Source: Cladobotryum mycophilum
Taxonomy: Eukaryota; Ascomycota; Sordariomycetes; Hypocreales; Hypocreaceae
Length of the DNA: 64,000 nucleotides
Reading direction: 5' to 3'
Assembly (NCBI GenBank): GCA_036429605.1
Contig: CM071590.1
Span: 1,860,001-1,924,000, forward strand
Below the pieces are notes generated by a model. That model was not told where the DNA came from and did no database searches. It saw only the letters and a program-made list of their open reading frames with translations. Shown in pieces: positions 10,768 to 21,559 of the stretch (within the stretch, counting starts at the first letter, position 1; every line of letters begins with the position of its first letter). Both the position numbers and the translations under genes were made by a program.

Positions 10768-12818
10768 GATTGCTAGAACATGAGTTCTTTGGCGACGCTT
10801 CTGGGTATACCCTCGTGATAAAATGTGAATTGGTCGTTTTGCTTGAAGTGGGGAGCTTGGAGGCTTCCTCGAGAGCGAGTTCCTTGCATCGGATGACACA
10901 GCGCATCCAAAGATGGAATTTGCATATCGTCAAGAGGGGAAGCAACTTGTCGCATCGTTCTTATCAGACCTAATCCCATCTTGGTACAGCTTCGCCGGCA
11001 CTAGCTTATCAAAACCCTAACCCTTAAATCTCCGGTTTGATTCTCACCTTACCAAGGTACCTACTTGTCATGTCCTCTTGACAAAAACAACCAAGTTCGA
11101 GGTGACATAAATTATGCTTATGGTTAAGTCTATGTCACAATTAAGGACCATTTCATTTATTTTAATCTGAGACATTTTCACTGTTACATGCATCGACAAA
11201 GATCATGGCCGGTGCCAAAGTCCTCTTTTTGGGTGACTCCGTGCAGTAAGTGCCGCAGTGGGCCATTCGTAACAGTGGGGGAGGGAAGGCGCTCAGTGTG
11301 GGGAGTGGAGATGGGAGATTGGGGACGCGGGATGGGGGATGAGATGGAAGGAAATGGTGAAACATCCACCACCCTCACCGAGACGACGATAACAACGACA
11401 GCAACAGAAGAACGCGCGCGATGATAAGATGGGAGACCAAAACTTTCCGAGGATCAACGGCAGCAGGTGCGTCAAACACATGCAATGCTGGTAAGCTCGA
11501 AAAGAGAGACACGGGAGCAATGCCGGAATGAATGCAACGCCAGACTTGTCGATGCTACAATGTGTCGAGACAAAAAGGGAAGAAGATGCATCTCGACGAA
11601 AAGAGCCAAGGGGACATGCACGGGAACTACCGAATTGTGTGAGACTGAGGACGTATCTCTGGATATGGATATGGATATGGATATGGATATGCACCTCGAG
11701 ACGGGTGCCTGGTATTGGGGAGGGCATCCATGGCTGGGGTTTGAGATTGCATGGAACCTCATATCTTGTTTCATCTCAAGAGTCAAGTGACGATTGATGG
11801 CGCATCCATCTACTGGACGAATCAAAGGCCTTGGAGGGACTATCAACCATTGATTCGTCCGTTATACGAAGCAAAAGTGGCAATCCGGAATCAACACTCC
11901 AATGGTCGACCAAGCTCGCAAGCCTCCTCCATCATGCGCAATTCCGTATCCGTCCTTGTTTGCGTCCTCCCACCGCTCACAGGGATGTTTGGCTGCAGCC
12001 TGACTCGGTGTGTAATTCCGTCTTGGCTGCCCATCTCATCCCGTCCACATCCCACTTCCGATACTTCATGCTGCTTCAACCATTAGACGGCTGGAGATAA
12101 TTTCATCTCAACGTAATTGGTGGCGACGGAACCCTCTTTTTTGTGGTTTCCAAGACAAATATTCCGTCGCAAATGACTCCATCGTATTACTCATACTGGT
12201 AGTATCATCCATTCAGCCGAAGGCGAGAGACATGGTGAGAGACTTTTTCTTTTTCTTCCCTTCTTCCCGATAATGATCCTTACTAGGCCATCGAACGTAA
12301 TATTCTTTGTCTAACAAGCTCTGGCTGGCGCACACACGCGATAAATTATCAGACTATACCATTCTTCCGCATAGCGTTATGCCTATCTGCGGGGAAATCT
12401 CCTCCCTCGCTCTCCACGATGTGACTCCATAATAAGCCTCGCCCGTTTCAAGCGTTCCCTGTTTCCCCCAGCTCTTATCAAAAATCCGCCGGGAGCTTTT
12501 TGTTTTTGCTTGAAGACGCTGGATCCATTCCCCGGGGCCTGACCATGGCATGGCAGGGCATGGGCGGGGGCCGTTTCTCGGTCCCTCCGCAATTGGACCT
12601 GGATGACCGTCCATCCCTTGCTTCTTCGAGTAGCTGGCTGAAAATGAGAGGAGGAGGAGGGAGGGAGGATCTGGACTGGTGCTGACAGCGACGCCATTTA
12701 AGAGTCTGGCGTTTCTCTCCCATTCTTTGATTTTTGGAAAATCCTTTTTCCTCTCTCTTTTTTCGATTTTGGTTCTTCACTTCTTCCATTGGAGTAAGCT
12801 TTTCTTCTAGAAACAGCG
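10768..12818. other. Intergenic, 2 kb divergent promoter region
   Basis: This lies between the IBA57 start (minus) and the permease start (plus). It holds a short (GGATAT)n tandem repeat at about 11659-11692 and a pyrimidine-rich stretch before the permease start (12700-12815). The short open frames on both strands look like noise. Confidence 0.55.
11659..11692. repeat. (GGATAT)n hexanucleotide microsatellite
   Basis: About five to six direct copies of GGATAT in non-coding sequence between IBA57 and the permease gene. Confidence 0.8.
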
Positions 12819-14578
12819 ATGGAAGAACCTGGGAGAGCCTCACTTGGCGGTGGCGGCGGCAGCGGTCATCGTCGCACTAGCATCGTCGATGATGCAGCGG
12901 CCCTCGCTCAATTGGGTCACAAGCAAGAGCTGAAGCGGAATTTCTCAATCGTCTCCATGCTTGGTCTTGCTTTCGCCATTCTCAACACCTGGACCGCCCT
13001 CGCTGCCTCCATCACCATCGCGCTCCCCTCTGGAGGCGCCAGCTCCGTCATCTGGGGCCTTATAGTCGCCGGCATCTGCAACCTCTGCCTCGCCGCCTCC
13101 CTCGCCGAATTCCTCTCCGCCTATCCGACCGCCGGAGGCCAATACCACTGGGCTGCCATTGTTTCGTGGAAGCGCTGGAGTCGCAGTATCAGCTATGTCA
13201 CCGGGTGGATCAATGTGTCCGGCTGGGTTGCCCTGAGTGCCAGCGGTGGCCTGCTCGGCAGCACATTCATCATCAATATTATTTCGCTCCTCCATCCAGA
13301 GTACGAGCCCAAGCCGTGGCATCAGTTTCTGATTTACATCGGCTTCGCCCTATTCTCCTTGCTTGTCAATGCTTTCCTCACTCGAATCATTCCATACCTA
13401 ACCAAGGCTGCCTTCTTCTGGTCGGTCTCTGGATTCGCCATCATCAGCATCACTGTCTTGGCTTGCGCGTCGCCCGATTACCAGAGCGGGGAGTTTGTAT
13501 ATGGCAACTTTATTAATGAGGTCGGTTGGCCTGACGGCATGGCTTGGCTGCTTGGACTGCTCCAAGGCGCTTTTGCTCTGACAGGTATGTCAACTCACTC
13601 TTACTCGATCAAATGTGTACAGCAGCTAACCCATGTCACAGGATTCGATGCGACGGCCCACATGATCGAAGAGATTCCCCAGCCGGAAGTCGAAGGCCCA
13701 CGTATTATGCTCTACTGCGTCGGCATTGGCATGTTCACTGGCTTCATATTCCTCACTGCGCTCTTGTTCGTCGTCAAGGACATTGAGACCGTCATCAGCG
13801 CACCCTACGGTCCCTTGCTGCAGATCTTTATGGACGCAACCGGCAGCCGGGCTGGCAGCACATGCTTGATGATGTTCCCTCTGGTATGCATGGTATTCAC
13901 CACCATTGCCTTGCACTGCACGAGCAGCCGCATGAGCTACGCTTTTGCTCGAGACCGCGGAATGCCCTTTAGCCACATTTTTGCCCGAGTGCACCCTACG
14001 CTCGATGTGCCTCTCAACGCTCTACTGTGGACAATCGGCTGGGTGGTTATTTTCGGATGCATCTTCCTTGGTTCCAGTAGCACCTTTAACGCCATTTCGT
14101 CCGCCTCCGTGGTGGCTCTCGGTATCACATATGCCATCCCGCCTCTGATCCTTGTTATTCGGGGTCGAAAGCTGCTTCCCGACCATCGCCCATTCAAGAT
14201 GCCCGAACCACTCGGCTGGATTGCAAATATTGTAAGTTTCAAGTCCATCATCATCCATGCTCATAACACGTAATCTAACATGCATTTTCCTAGGTTGGCA
14301 TCTTGTGGACCATCTTGACCACAGTTCTGTTCGTGTTCCCACCCGCGATTCCCACCACAGGTTCCAACATGAACTACTGCATTGTTGCCTTTGGCGTCAT
14401 CTTGCTTATTTCCGGATCGACGTGGATCTTTGACGGGCGCAAGAACTACAAGGGACCTATTATAGATCTTGATGGCCTGACCGGTACAATGGTGGGAATG
14501 ACGCCAGCGGGTCGTGTGAGATCTAATAGGGCCTCGGTCGATGGCTCTTCTTCTGAGAAGCATGAGAAGGCGGGTTAG
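12819..14578 (+). CDS. APC-family amino acid/GABA/choline permease
   Basis: Three exons: 12819-13584, 13642-14231 and 14294-14578 (546 aa). The first intron joins LTG|FDATAHMIEE and the second WIANI|VGILWT. It is a polytopic membrane protein with about 12 hydrophobic spans and the amino acid-choline transporter (ACT) subfamily signatures. These are an N-terminal GLAFAILNTWTALA, the cytoplasmic AEFLSAYPTAGGQYHW, and GFDATAHMIEEIPQPEVEGP after span 6, which resembles yeast HNM1 and fungal GABA permeases. It probably imports a small nitrogen compound through the plasma membrane (or a vacuolar one) by proton symport. The exact substrate cannot be read from the sequence. The N-terminal 40 residues are cytosolic and Gly/Ser-rich, and the tail is Ser-rich, so phosphorylation-controlled sorting is plausible. 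Confidence 0.9.
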
Positions 14579-14753
14579 ACTTTTTGGATAGACATATAAG
14601 AAGGATATAGAGAAAGATATACGCAATATAATCTGACATATTATTTGACTGTTTACGCTTGAAAGAAAAAAAGAAGAAGACAAAAACGTTTCTCTGGTTC
14701 ATCTTTGCGAGGACCGCCTCATACTGAATTCCGCCATAGACCAGGAATTTGAC

Positions 14754-15338
14754 TTATTGTTCACCCCAATCGAAAAATACCTTCATATTATTTGCTTCGA
14801 TGAAATCCCACGTAGTGCCTTCCTTTTCTTTAAGCACCAGCTCGTTGTCCTCTCCAATCGCTATCTGCCACAGCCCATCGCCCTGCTTCATCAACAGCAG
14901 GTACCCACCGTCCGGATGCCTCTCCGCCATGAATTCCTCATCGGCCTTGTGGTGAAACACCTTTGAGTGCAGCTTCTTGCGGGCGTTGTGCCCCAGGTAG
15001 GCCCCCGAAACGGTGTTGATGAAGCCGTACCACCCTTGCCTCTTGACGCAGCGCCAGGCGATGCCTGCCCCGGCCGCCTGCTCGCTCTCGACCTGGGGCG
15101 CGCCGTTGAGCAGTTCGATGACCATCTTCCTCTCGTCATGGCTGCGGATGATGAACGTTTTGCCCTCCTGGGGGTGGTGCTCCACGTTCTTTGGGGCGGA
15201 ACTGGTCATGGTGGCGTCTGAAAATACGGATCGCGTCGGTGTCGGACAGGCTTCTGATACTTGGCATGAAATAGGTGGGGAGGCGTCGTCCATAAAGCCC
15301 ATCTCAATCTGACAGAGCTTTGATGCAATGTCATCCAT
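14754..15338 (-). CDS. Trefoil-like family protein, array member 1
   Basis: Single-exon, 194-aa protein; I recognise no named family. It is the first of five tandem minus-strand paralogues. A variable N-terminus (1-55) contains the shared motif CPTPTRSVFSDA. The core (about 60-190) has GKTFIIRSHDERK, an invariant Trp/Cys pair (AWRCVKRQGWYGF), NTVSGAYLGHN, HPDGGYLLLMKQ and a closing WDFIE. Three repeated blocks with W/Y-x-F, an 'SG-x-x-L' turn and Gly-Gly-Tyr suggest a beta-trefoil like fascin or ricin-B modules; that fold is inferred, not shown. There is no signal peptide or membrane segment, so it is probably cytosolic. An alternative start is MGFMDD 13 codons later. It converges with the permease gene 175 bp away. 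Confidence 0.75.
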   Translation of the reverse strand: MDDIASKLCQIEMGFMDDASPPISCQVSEACPTPTRSVFSDATMTSSAPKNVEHHPQEGKTFIIRSHDERKMVIELLNGAPQVESEQAAGAGIAWRCVKRQGWYGFINTVSGAYLGHNARKKLHSKVFHHKADEEFMAERHPDGGYLLLMKQGDGLWQIAIGEDNELVLKEKEGTTWDFIEANNMKVFFDWGEQ

Positions 15339-16536
15339 AGAGACGGGGGGATCTGAATCTCAGCTGGGGAGATTAAGAAGTGAGAGCGTGCCGGGGGGCG
15401 CAAAAGACGAAATACGTGGGGAATATTGGATGCTTTGGGATTGGATGGATGCCTTGAAAGGAAGGATTTAAGAGGCTGGGTTTTATGCGGGAGGCCGATT
15501 AATGGGGGTGGCTATGTAATTGGAGAGTGATGGATGGATGCCAAGTGAGGGGCATCAACGCCCCTTTGGCTCTGAGCATGCGGACCATCAAAGATGACGG
15601 TACAACATCAAGGAAAGCGCTTTTGCACGTGGATTGTACGATTGAATAGAAGATTTTATTTTGTCATCATTTGCTTAAATCTCGGGCAGAGGATTTATAT
15701 ATAGCATAAAGAAGAGCTTTTATCAAGAATATTGTACTATGAAAATATAAATATACATAATTGTCAAGGCTAAAGGGCTGGCGGAAAAGGGGACGTGGAG
15801 ATTGTAAGTTAGACTACCTACCCTACGTAGGTGAAGGTGATCACAAGAGGCTAGATCATGGCGAGATAGCTAGCTTTAAAGGGATGAATCTGCTTTATTA
15901 ATCTCTGATGAAGACATTTATTCTCAGAAAATGACTGTTTACCGCTTATACAGTAATCTAGGAGTTTCTCAGCTGTTAAATGGCAGGTAAATTAGATTCT
16001 TCACTTTCCAGATACCTCTGATCCGATACTGTAACACAAGAATCCTCTGTAGTTTCTATTATAACGGTGAAAGGGAACACACCAACAGATACACATTCCC
16101 CAAAGTTCTTTGCCAGTCCCGGGTAGCCTTATGAAAGCTATAACATTGATGCCTTTAGGATCTTGATCGTTTGACATGGAACAAGTCTTGGGGAATTGAA
16201 TGGTCTGGGTAGGTACCAGGAATAGCAACATATTGGTGATCTTATCAGATGCACAGGAACAACCGAAAACAACAAGAATGAACGTAATGCTGAGGTAGTG
16301 GCGTAGATGTGAGAAATATTGAAGTCGTTGTAGTTAGTGGTCGGTCAACATGGCTCTGATATATTGACTACTTTTCTAATACAGTAATGCTTTCTATTGA
16401 TCAGAGCTATGCTCTCATACTCGGACCCGATCATGACACCACATCATCAAATGACAACTCCTTCGAACTCAGGCCTCTTTCCAGAGGCTCTCTGAGATAC
16501 CTGGCTATCCTACCCCTTATTGCCTTATTATAGCAT
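15339..16536. other. Intergenic between array members 1 and 2
   Basis: This 1.2-kb AT-rich spacer contains no credible coding frame. It lacks the conserved element found upstream of members 2-4. Confidence 0.55.
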
Positions 16537-17160
16537 CTAGTTGATAACAAGATGATGTGGCTCAATAAATTCCCATGCCGTTCCTCCATTCACCACCTCA
16601 GTAAGGCTCTTGCCATCGTTTGCGACAACTAGTTGCGTCAAGAAATCATCCGCGTGCCGCATGACCAGAAGGTAACCGCCATCCTCATGTGGATCAATAA
16701 TAAAGCTTTCGTGCTTTTTATGGTCTTTGCTGTTGGCCCCGAAAAGGTCCTTGTTGTTGTGTCCGATGTATGCTCCCGAGACCGTGTTGCGAAAGCCATA
16801 CCAGCCGTTGTTTTTGACACAGCGCCATTGCCAGCCACCTCCAGGCGCATAGCCGTCGACGACCTGAAGCTCGCCATCGACAAGTGTAAGAATCAGATTC
16901 GGTTTCTCGGCTGCGCGGATTACAAAGGTCTTGTTGGCCTTGGGGCGGGCATCTGTGACCACCGGGAGGGAAGGTGTGCTGATTTCTTTATCTGTAATTA
17001 TTCTTGCAAACGAGAATTCCGATCGTGTTGGCGTCAGACAGTCTGTGACTGAAGTCGTGTTCGTCGAAGCAGCATCCAAACCAACCAAATCTGTTGCAAC
17101 ACGTGAATCAAGACTCAACGTGGCAACAGATGCGAGAGTGAGAGAGTCTGGATCTGGCAT
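16537..17160 (-). CDS. Trefoil-like family protein, array member 2
   Basis: A 207-aa paralogue of the array. I chose ATG 17160 (MPDPDSL) because the nine codons further upstream (from 17187) have no counterpart in the siblings. It has the shared DCLTPTRSEFSFA motif near residue 50. The core blocks are NKTFVIRAAEKPN, LVDGELQVVDGYAPGGGW, WRCVKNNGWYGFRNTVSG, AYIGHNN, HEDGGYLLVMRHADD and WEFIEPHHL. It is most like member 1 in the 'GWYGF-N-TVSGAY-GHN' block, so members 1 and 2 form one sub-pair. Function is unknown. The conserved GC-rich element lies about 130 bp upstream. Confidence 0.75.
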   Translation of the reverse strand: MPDPDSLTLASVATLSLDSRVATDLVGLDAASTNTTSVTDCLTPTRSEFSFARIITDKEISTPSLPVVTDARPKANKTFVIRAAEKPNLILTLVDGELQVVDGYAPGGGWQWRCVKNNGWYGFRNTVSGAYIGHNNKDLFGANSKDHKKHESFIIDPHEDGGYLLVMRHADDFLTQLVVANDGKSLTEVVNGGTAWEFIEPHHLVIN

Positions 17161-17293
17161 GATGTATTTTAGACTGAAAGGAACCAAGATTAACGACGAG
17201 TCCGGCTGTTGTTCAAAGTGAATATGAATGACCTGCCTCGACGTAACTTAGAAGAAGGTGGAGGTGTTTTGTTTGTGATGTCACTCGACCAAC

Positions 17294-17329
17294 GCTGCAC
17301 AGCCTGGTGAGGGGGCGGCCCAGCTGGCG
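17294..17329. repeat. Duplicated upstream element, copy A
   Basis: A GC-rich stretch (GCTGCACAGCCTGGTGAG and on to CCAGCTGGCG) that recurs upstream of array members 3 and 4. It lies about 130 bp upstream of member 2, in otherwise AT-rich sequence. Confidence 0.7.
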
Positions 17330-17570
17330 AACTATAACCTACTAATGCTATTCATGGAAAACTTATTCCTATATGCTAATTTGTAAATCACATGAATGAG
17401 GAGTGACTTGACTCATAGGAATACGAAAAAGCCAAGTCTAGTGAGTATTATCACATTGGCAGTGTGTGATGGAACAAGATATTCAACAGCATACGATGAT
17501 TCATTCATGCCTAATCCCCCTCCCCCCAGGGAACCTTGTCGAGAGAGATGATGTAACCCTCATGGATTGT

Positions 17571-18307
17571 TTACTCCTCAGACACAGCAAGATGGTCCAC
17601 CGCAATAAAATTCCACGAAACGCCTCCGTCCTCTACAGCCACTAGACTCTTGCCATCCTCACCAATAGTCATTTGCAGCAATTCATCGTCAAACTTGGAC
17701 AGAAACATATAGCCGCCATCTTCATGTCTATGGACCGCAAATTTCCCCTCCACTTCAAAAACCCCTCCCAGTACGAAGCCGCAAAGCGTTTCTTCTCACG
17801 CGTCAAGAGCGCGCCCGAAGCTGTGTTGCGGAACTCGTACCAGTTCCTGTTGTTGTTGCATTTCCATAGCCAACCTCCTCCGAATGCATAACCGTCGGCC
17901 GCCAGGAGCTTTCCGTTGAGTAGGGTGATGACCTTGCCGTCCTGTGAGCTGATGATGAAGGTTTTGCCGGCCGATGGGAAATGGTCACTCTCTGCTAGAC
18001 GCCGTGGCGTGGCGATACCCTCACCACTGTCATCTGCGGACGAGAGTTCTGACTGTGACGGTGTCATTTCGCCCACCCCCGAAGTAGAGGCTGCCGAAGC
18101 ATCATCATAATCATCAGGGTGTTTGTTGTCCAGCCTCGGTTTAGATCCGAATCTCTGGACCAAGACTAGCTGTTTCTCAAGCAGGTTTATAGTCCTGGCA
18201 AGAGTCAGTCTGCTCACGGGTACCTCATCCGCCCTGTACAAGGCTGTGGGGGAAATGGAATAGTTTAGATTAGCAAAAATATAGATATTACGGATCCGGA
18301 TATCCAT
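17571..18307 (-). CDS. Trefoil-like family protein, array member 3, one-base frameshift
   Basis: About 245 aa if corrected. The N-terminal heptad-like segment (RLTLARTINLLEKQLVLVQ), the motif EMTPSQSELSSADD, and the core GKTFIISSQDGKVITLLNG, YAFGGGWLWKC, NWYEFRNTASG lie in one frame. From 17757-17765 (plus A5C4, i.e. G4T5 on the coding strand) the family continuation HRHEDGGYMFLSK, GEDGKSL and WNFIAVDHL is in the next frame, ending at 17571. One extra G or T restores alignment with member 4. The start is uncertain: the codon that is ATG in member 4 is GCG here, leaving ATG 18307. A 48-nt in-frame intron (18244-18291, with a CTAAT-like branch site) could be removed from the 5' end. Either an assembly error or an early pseudogene. 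Confidence 0.7.
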
Positions 18308-19009
18308 GGCTTACATGAATCCATCCTTTTGATAACAATACGTAGGTGGTGGTGCGCAGCTAAGATGAATCCCTTCATGAACGATATTGCTTTTGTAGTT
18401 GAAACCCAAAAAACAAAACAAAAACGCGAAATGATGGATGTTTTGTTTGCAGGTGGGTGGCGCAAGTATCCCCCAATATGGAATGCTGCACAGCCTGGCG
18501 AGGTGGCGGCCCAGCTGGCGACCTGCAAGCTCCTCAGTGCCATTCGCAGGAGAACTCACTCCTACAGGCCAGTTTTTAAATCACATGACTTGATTCCGCT
18601 TTTCAAAAGGGAAAGGCACTGCTTTTGACATGAGAAAAGATAGATTAAAAGAATATACAGAAAAATCTGCATCACGGTGGTGGACAAAGTTGTATGGCAT
18701 TAGATGACAAGCTTTGCACTCACCTAGACTTGAACTTGGGAGAACATGAAGACCTCAAGAGACAAGGTCATTTTTTTTGGAACAATTGCAAACTTTAGTA
18801 TGATATGCTAGCCATGGGGTCTAATAGGGGACTCAGCTATATGGAAGATCGGAGTGTCACACGTATCCAAGAATGGAAGCTCAGCCAAATGAACACATCT
18901 TCTGCGTGGTGCAATAGAAACAGAAGACTCAACGCAATGTAATTATCTATTCAGGCCCGAGGAACCCTAGAGAACCTAATGAGAGTCATGATGCACCCAC
19001 ACGGTTTAT
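18308..19009. other. Intergenic between array members 3 and 4
   Basis: The part from about 18320 to 18530 is a diverged duplicate of 19745-19935. The rest is AT-rich with no gene. Confidence 0.6.
18425..18520. repeat. Duplicated upstream element, copy B
   Basis: It shares with copy C the run GCGAAATG, TTTGCAGGTGGGTGGCGCAA and ATGCTGCACAGCCTG-CGAGG, then CCCAGCTGG. It has about 17 bases (from the cccccaatatgg stretch) that copy C lacks. It lies about 120 bp upstream of member 3. The similarity extends on the gene-proximal side to about 18320. Confidence 0.8.
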
Positions 19010-19666
19010 TCAGTATGGGTGATCAGAAACAGGAGGACGGTTTACTTCAATGAAATCCCATGCCACGCCTTCGTCGTCGACTCCAATCAGAGTATTGTCG
19101 ATAGATCCAACGCCCATTTGCACCAGCCTCTGCTCACACTTCACTAGAAGTACGTAGCCACCATTTTCATGCCTGTGAGCTGTAAATTGCTGCCACTCTT
19201 CATCCCAAGTCGGCGCCAAGAAAGATCGTCCATCGTAACACAACCGCCTTCCCGAGGCCGTATTATAGAACTTATACCAGTTATCAGACTTGAAGCAACG
19301 CCACAGCCAAGAGCCTCCGAATGCATAACCATCGAATACCTCAAGTTCTCCATCGAGTAGAGTAAGGATCTGGTTGTTAACCCGGGAGCTGATGATAAAA
19401 GTTTTGCCGGCTGATGGGAAGTACTCCTTGTCTGCTGGACGTTCGGACGTGGCGATATCCACACCACGATCATTCGCATACGATAATTCCGATTGCGTCG
19501 GCGTCATTTCGCCTGCTGCTGAAGCTGAGGCTGCCGAAGCATCATCGTCAGGATGCTCATTCATCATCTTCAGTTTGGACATAAGGCTCTGGAGATACGC
19601 ATGCTGCTGCTGAAGCAGGTCTATATTTTTGGCAAGAGCCAGTCTGTTCACGGATCCGGCATCCAT
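19010..19666 (-). CDS. Trefoil-like family protein, array member 4
   Basis: Intact 218-aa paralogue and the closest relative of member 3, since they share NRLALAKNIDLLQQQ-type heptads, the HPDDDASAAS stretch and the promoter. It has the motif EMTPTQSELSYANDRG and the core GKTFIISSRVNNQILTLLDG, YAFGGSWLWRC, NWYKFYNTASGRRL, HRHENGGYVLLVK and VAWDFIEVN. The N-terminal Leu-rich heptads suggest a short coiled coil ahead of the trefoil-like core, so oligomerisation is possible. Similarity to member 3 extends four codons upstream of the ATG (LYR), which hints at an upstream exon or a shifted start in the ancestor. Function unknown. Confidence 0.75.
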   Translation of the reverse strand: MDAGSVNRLALAKNIDLLQQQHAYLQSLMSKLKMMNEHPDDDASAASASAAGEMTPTQSELSYANDRGVDIATSERPADKEYFPSAGKTFIISSRVNNQILTLLDGELEVFDGYAFGGSWLWRCFKSDNWYKFYNTASGRRLCYDGRSFLAPTWDEEWQQFTAHRHENGGYVLLVKCEQRLVQMGVGSIDNTLIGVDDEGVAWDFIEVNRPPVSDHPY

Positions 19667-20359
19667 CCTGTATAAAGCTATGAGTGAAGTAGTTCATATT
19701 AGCGAACGCGACAGATGTTGGTGGCATGGACCTAGGTATGCCTACACGAAGCTATTCCCTAGCAACAATATGCAGAGATATGACGCAGCTAGGATGGATC
19801 TCTTCGTAACCGATACTGCGTTTGCAGTTCAAAGAGAGAGAGAGAACCCCGCGAAATGGTGTTTTGTTTGCAGGTGGGTGGCGCAAGTAATGCTGCACAG
19901 CCTGACGAGGTGGCCGCCCAGCTGGGCGGCCTACCTTGTTGCCTACCAACACATGTACGAAAGCGGCATTCCGAGCGAACCAATCACCAAAGCCACATGA
20001 CTTGAAGTGCTTTTAAAGAAGATTTTTTTAAATCAAAAAAGCTTGTGTCGACCAAAAAGCAAATGATGCATGGATACTTGCATGCCGGTGATAGATAAGG
20101 ATGATGATGGAGCCCAAACTGCATTTGAATGCATATCTACGGGATAGTGATCACTCGGAGGTTATGTATCCAAAAAAAAAAGATAAATATAAATATATAA
20201 GATAGATATTGCACGAGGGGCCGATGAATGTACACCTTTATATCTTCACAGGAGAAGGAGGGGATGCACCGGATCAGAGCTCATTCTATGATGGGCTGTC
20301 ATGTGGATAGTAAAAAGCTTCGGACTTCATTATCTAGAAAATTATAGAGCTACAGCTAT
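19667..20359. other. Intergenic between array members 4 and 5
   Basis: Contains copy C of the duplicated upstream element; the remainder is AT-rich and empty. Confidence 0.6.
19850..19929. repeat. Duplicated upstream element, copy C
   Basis: Copy upstream of member 4 with the same ordered blocks as copy B and an internal gap of about 17 bases. The start lies about 180 bp away. Confidence 0.8.
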
Positions 20360-21052
20360 CTATGCAAGCCTACATACGCATTTTGTCCGACATGGGTGGT
20401 CAGAAATAGGAGGGCATTCCATATCAATGAATTCCCATGCAACAGCTCCTTCATCCACTACACACACACTCATTCCTCCCTCCTCGATATCAACTTGCAG
20501 CAACCGATCTTTCTTCTTTACGAGAAGAATGTAGCCGCCATCTTGATGAGGGCTAACCGTAAAGTGTGCAGCAGAATCGTAGCGGGAAAAACTGCAGCGA
20601 GTAAAAAGATATCCATAGGTATCCCAACTGATGCTTTCTCCTGAAGTCAAGTTTTCAAAAAGGTACCAATTGCTCTCCTTGTAGGTCGCCCATAGCCAGC
20701 CCCCGAATGCATAGCCATCGATCAACTTCAGCTCACCCTCGCATACAGTAAGGACTTTCTTTTCGTTACGAGAGCGGATGATATAGGTTCTGCCAGGTTC
20801 GAGTGGAGCATGTAGGCGCACCAAGTCTGCAGAGATAGCCGGGTTTCTGCCACTCATAGATGTTTCTGAGAACTCCGACTGAGTTGGTGTCATACAACCC
20901 GCCGTCATGATAGTCGAGGATGCAGAGGAATGGTCCCAGTGTTTGGGATCGTTCAAACTTGAAACGAGATTCTTGGCTTCCTCCAAGCCTTGAGAGAGTC
21001 TGTTGATGGATTTATCCAGATCGCTCAGGCAATCCTGCAAAATTGTCACCAT
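20360..21052 (-). CDS. Trefoil-like family protein, array member 5 (most diverged)
   Basis: Intact 230-aa paralogue. The N-terminal region (LDKSINRLSQGLEEAKNL) is again heptad-like. The shared motif is CMTPTQSEFSETS, followed by core blocks GRTYIIRSRNEKKVLTVCEG, GYAFGGWLW, NWYLFENLTSG, HQDGGYILLVKKKDR and VAWEFIDME. The otherwise conserved Trp-Arg-Cys is WATY here. The C-terminus carries an extra basic/Cys tail (CRTKCVCRLA) absent from the siblings. The conserved upstream element is not found before it. It is the oldest or fastest-evolving copy. Function unknown. Confidence 0.75.
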   Translation of the reverse strand: MVTILQDCLSDLDKSINRLSQGLEEAKNLVSSLNDPKHWDHSSASSTIMTAGCMTPTQSEFSETSMSGRNPAISADLVRLHAPLEPGRTYIIRSRNEKKVLTVCEGELKLIDGYAFGGWLWATYKESNWYLFENLTSGESISWDTYGYLFTRCSFSRYDSAAHFTVSPHQDGGYILLVKKKDRLLQVDIEEGGMSVCVVDEGAVAWEFIDMECPPISDHPCRTKCVCRLA

Positions 21053-21559
21053 CTTTGTTGAGGCTATGGACGCAGTGGCCTGTTAGCATCACATCCATAT
21101 CATTAACCGCCTGGATGAGATGTGCCTACCCGGATGCGACTTCTCACAACGACTATCCATCTGATGAGAATTCCTATGAGGTAGAATTTTTGTCTGGGTT
21201 GATGGTTCTGCAGGCTGCAGTGTGAGAGAAAATGACATCATAGAAGATTCGCTCTCAGTCACTCAAGCACGACTAGAAAAGTTAATCAAGTGGTCGCCAG
21301 CTAGCAAATACAATATGCTACTTAGCGGAACTCTACAGATGGATCCATAGATGTCTGCATTCCACGTAGACTTTTTTCCACCACTACATAATATGAATAT
21401 CTGAGAATAGCTAACATAATACTGTGAAGAGCACTATCACTTATGCATCACCATCACGAGCAAAGAAGGGTGCACAACAGCACACAAATGACGCTATGTG
21501 ATGGCGTCAAGAGGGTGGAACATAAATACCAGAATGATAAACATGGCAGGCAGGTTCAT

